Below are positions 63,018-64,000 of a stretch of DNA of 64,000 bases, in pieces. Under the pieces are notes generated by a model. It had not been told where the DNA came from and did not search any database. It worked only from the letters and a program-made list of their open reading frames with translations. The position numbers and the translations under genes were made by a program. The DNA comes from Sphingobacterium sp. SGG-5. GTDB taxonomy: Bacteria; Bacteroidota; Bacteroidia; Sphingobacteriales; Sphingobacteriaceae. Position 1 is the stretch's first letter. Each line of letters starts with the position of its first letter. The stretch spans positions 62,001-126,000 of the forward strand of contig NZ_JAAKGO010000002.1 of the NCBI RefSeq assembly GCF_011043525.1, in the 5' to 3' direction.

Positions 63018-64000
63018 TTACTTTAATCCTCGTTTCTTCATTAAATAGACCGGATCAGGATCCTGTCCTCTAAACGCGCGATACATATCCGCCGGATTTT
63101 CCGTCCCACCTTTTTCTAAAATATTCTTACGGAATGACGCTGCCGTTGCCGGATCATACAGTCCTTTCTCTTTAAAGGCAGCAAAAGCATCCGAATCCAA
63201 CACCTCTGCCCAAATGTAAGCATAGTAGCCTGCGGAATAACCTCCAGAGAAAATATGTTGGAAATAGGTACTTCTATAGCGGGGTATAATAGCATCGATT
63301 AGCCCGATTTTATCCATAGACTCCTTTTCAAAAGTATTCACATCTCCTGAAATCGGGACTGTAGTGGCGTGATAATCCAGATCCAATAGCGAAGCTGCAA
63401 CATATTCAGTGGTGGCAAAACCTTGATCGAAGGTACCTGCACTTTCTATCTTCGCAATCAACGAATCAGGAATTGCAGCTCCTGTCTGGTAATGCTTAGC
63501 ATAAGATTTCAATACTTCCGGATCTGAAGCCCAGTTCTCCATAATCTGTGATGGCAGCTCCACAAAATCGCGTGGAACAGACGTTCCCGCCAACGATTGG
63601 TATTTTACATTCGACAATAGCCCATGTAGCGCATGTCCAAATTCGTGAAATAATGTATTGGCCTCGTCGAATGTCAGTAAAGCAGGTTGATCGCCCACAG
63701 GTTTTGTAAAGTTACATACAATCGAGATCACCGGAGCAATCCGCTTGTCCCCTTTCTTATACTGACTGCGGTAAGATGTCATCCACGCACCGGAGCGCTT
63801 TGATTCTCGCGGAAAAAAATCAGCATATAACAGTCCCAAGTGGGATCCGTCTTTATCTTTTACTTCATAAACTTCGACCTCGGGGTGGTATACCGGAACA
63901 TTATTTAAGGCGACAAAGGTTAAGCCCCATAGTTTATTCGCTGTGCTAAAAGCACCTTCCCGTACAGCTGACAAACCAAAATAAGGTTTAATTTCTTCTT
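63018..64000 (-). CDS. dcp: M3-family zinc metallopeptidase (dipeptidyl carboxypeptidase), C-terminal part
   Basis: The frame is open to the window end, so the N-terminal half is missing; about 327 codons are visible, beginning EEIKPYFGLSAVREGAFS. The zinc site is HEFGHALHG, with the downstream third ligand in the ENWASDPEVLKSYAKHY region, and the domain is typical of Dcp/oligopeptidase A (DFFPRESKRSGAWMTSYRSQ, GGYSAGYYAYIWAEVLDSDAF). It removes dipeptides from peptide C-termini. Whether this copy is secreted cannot be seen. Confidence 0.93.
   Translation of the reverse strand, partial: EEIKPYFGLSAVREGAFSTANKLWGLTFVALNNVPVYHPEVEVYEVKDKDGSHLGLLYADFFPRESKRSGAWMTSYRSQYKKGDKRIAPVISIVCNFTKPVGDQPALLTFDEANTLFHEFGHALHGLLSNVKYQSLAGTSVPRDFVELPSQIMENWASDPEVLKSYAKHYQTGAAIPDSLIAKIESAGTFDQGFATTEYVAASLLDLDYHATTVPISGDVNTFEKESMDKIGLIDAIIPRYRSTYFQHIFSGGYSAGYYAYIWAEVLDSDAFAAFKEKGLYDPATAASFRKNILEKGGTENPADMYRAFRGQDPDPVYLMKKRGLK

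Noticed and set aside
1-64000. tRNA, rRNA, insertion sequences, prophage or replication origin
   Set aside because: No transposase, integrase, phage structural gene, DnaA-box cluster or rRNA segment was recognised; tRNA genes were looked for only by eye in the gaps.

Overview
The window is chromosomal DNA of a Bacteroidota bacterium, most likely of the Sphingobacteriaceae (Sphingobacterium or a close relative). The reasons are three SusC/SusD-type outer-membrane uptake loci, two ECF sigma/FecR pairs, many lipoproteins with Bacteroidota-only domains (DUF4959, DUF4998, DUF4374, DUF4293), -7 elements of the TAnnTTTG type and weak Shine-Dalgarno sequences. The genus is an inference. No rRNA, tRNA, CRISPR array, transposase or prophage was seen.

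Layout. 1-9.3 kb: a minus-strand operon (AmpG-like MFS transporter, phosphodiester glycosidase lipoprotein, FAD-dependent oxidoreductase, SusC receptor cut by the window edge). A ROK regulator is transcribed divergently, and a degenerate paralogue of the oxidoreductase lies beyond it. 9.4-22.2 kb: housekeeping genes (glnS, metF behind a SAM-I riboswitch, rimM, an xth/cyclophilin/LMW-phosphatase operon, an MFS exporter and sufBCD). 22.4-31.7 kb: a sigma/FecR/SusC/SusD locus with a second phosphodiester glycosidase and a TIG-NHL lipoprotein. 31.8-32.5 kb: a 21-bp tandem repeat array of about 21 units and an 18-bp inverted repeat. 32.6-35.9 kb: a GC-richer glycerate kinase/GntP permease/Lrp cluster. 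35.9-38.6 kb: a possible LRAT-like protein, ung and a small membrane TPR-like protein. 38.7-51.7 kb: a minus-strand sigma/FecR/SusC/SusD locus with two surface lipoproteins, a beta-helix protein and a beta-propeller protein. 51.9-56 kb: DUF4293, a YoeB-type toxin-antitoxin pair overlapping truA, and an ABC exporter. 56-62.6 kb: a XusABC-like xenosiderophore uptake operon. 63-64 kb: the C-terminal part of a dcp-type M3 peptidase.

How the genes work together. In the uptake loci, SusC/SusD and accessory lipoproteins would capture and import oligosaccharides. The first locus is probably controlled by an intracellular sugar through the ROK protein, and the other two by signalling through their receptors (STN domain, FecR, sigma). 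Two separate loci carry NAGPA/DUF2233 phosphodiester glycosidases, which suggests repeated use of glycans joined through sugar-1-phosphodiesters. The 56-62.6 kb operon would take up ferric siderophores, with inner-membrane PepSY protein and two small membrane partners. The clearest RNA element is the S-box riboswitch of metF. The least explained items are the tandem repeat array, the catalytically doubtful oxidoreductase paralogue and a hairpin cluster at 62.7 kb.
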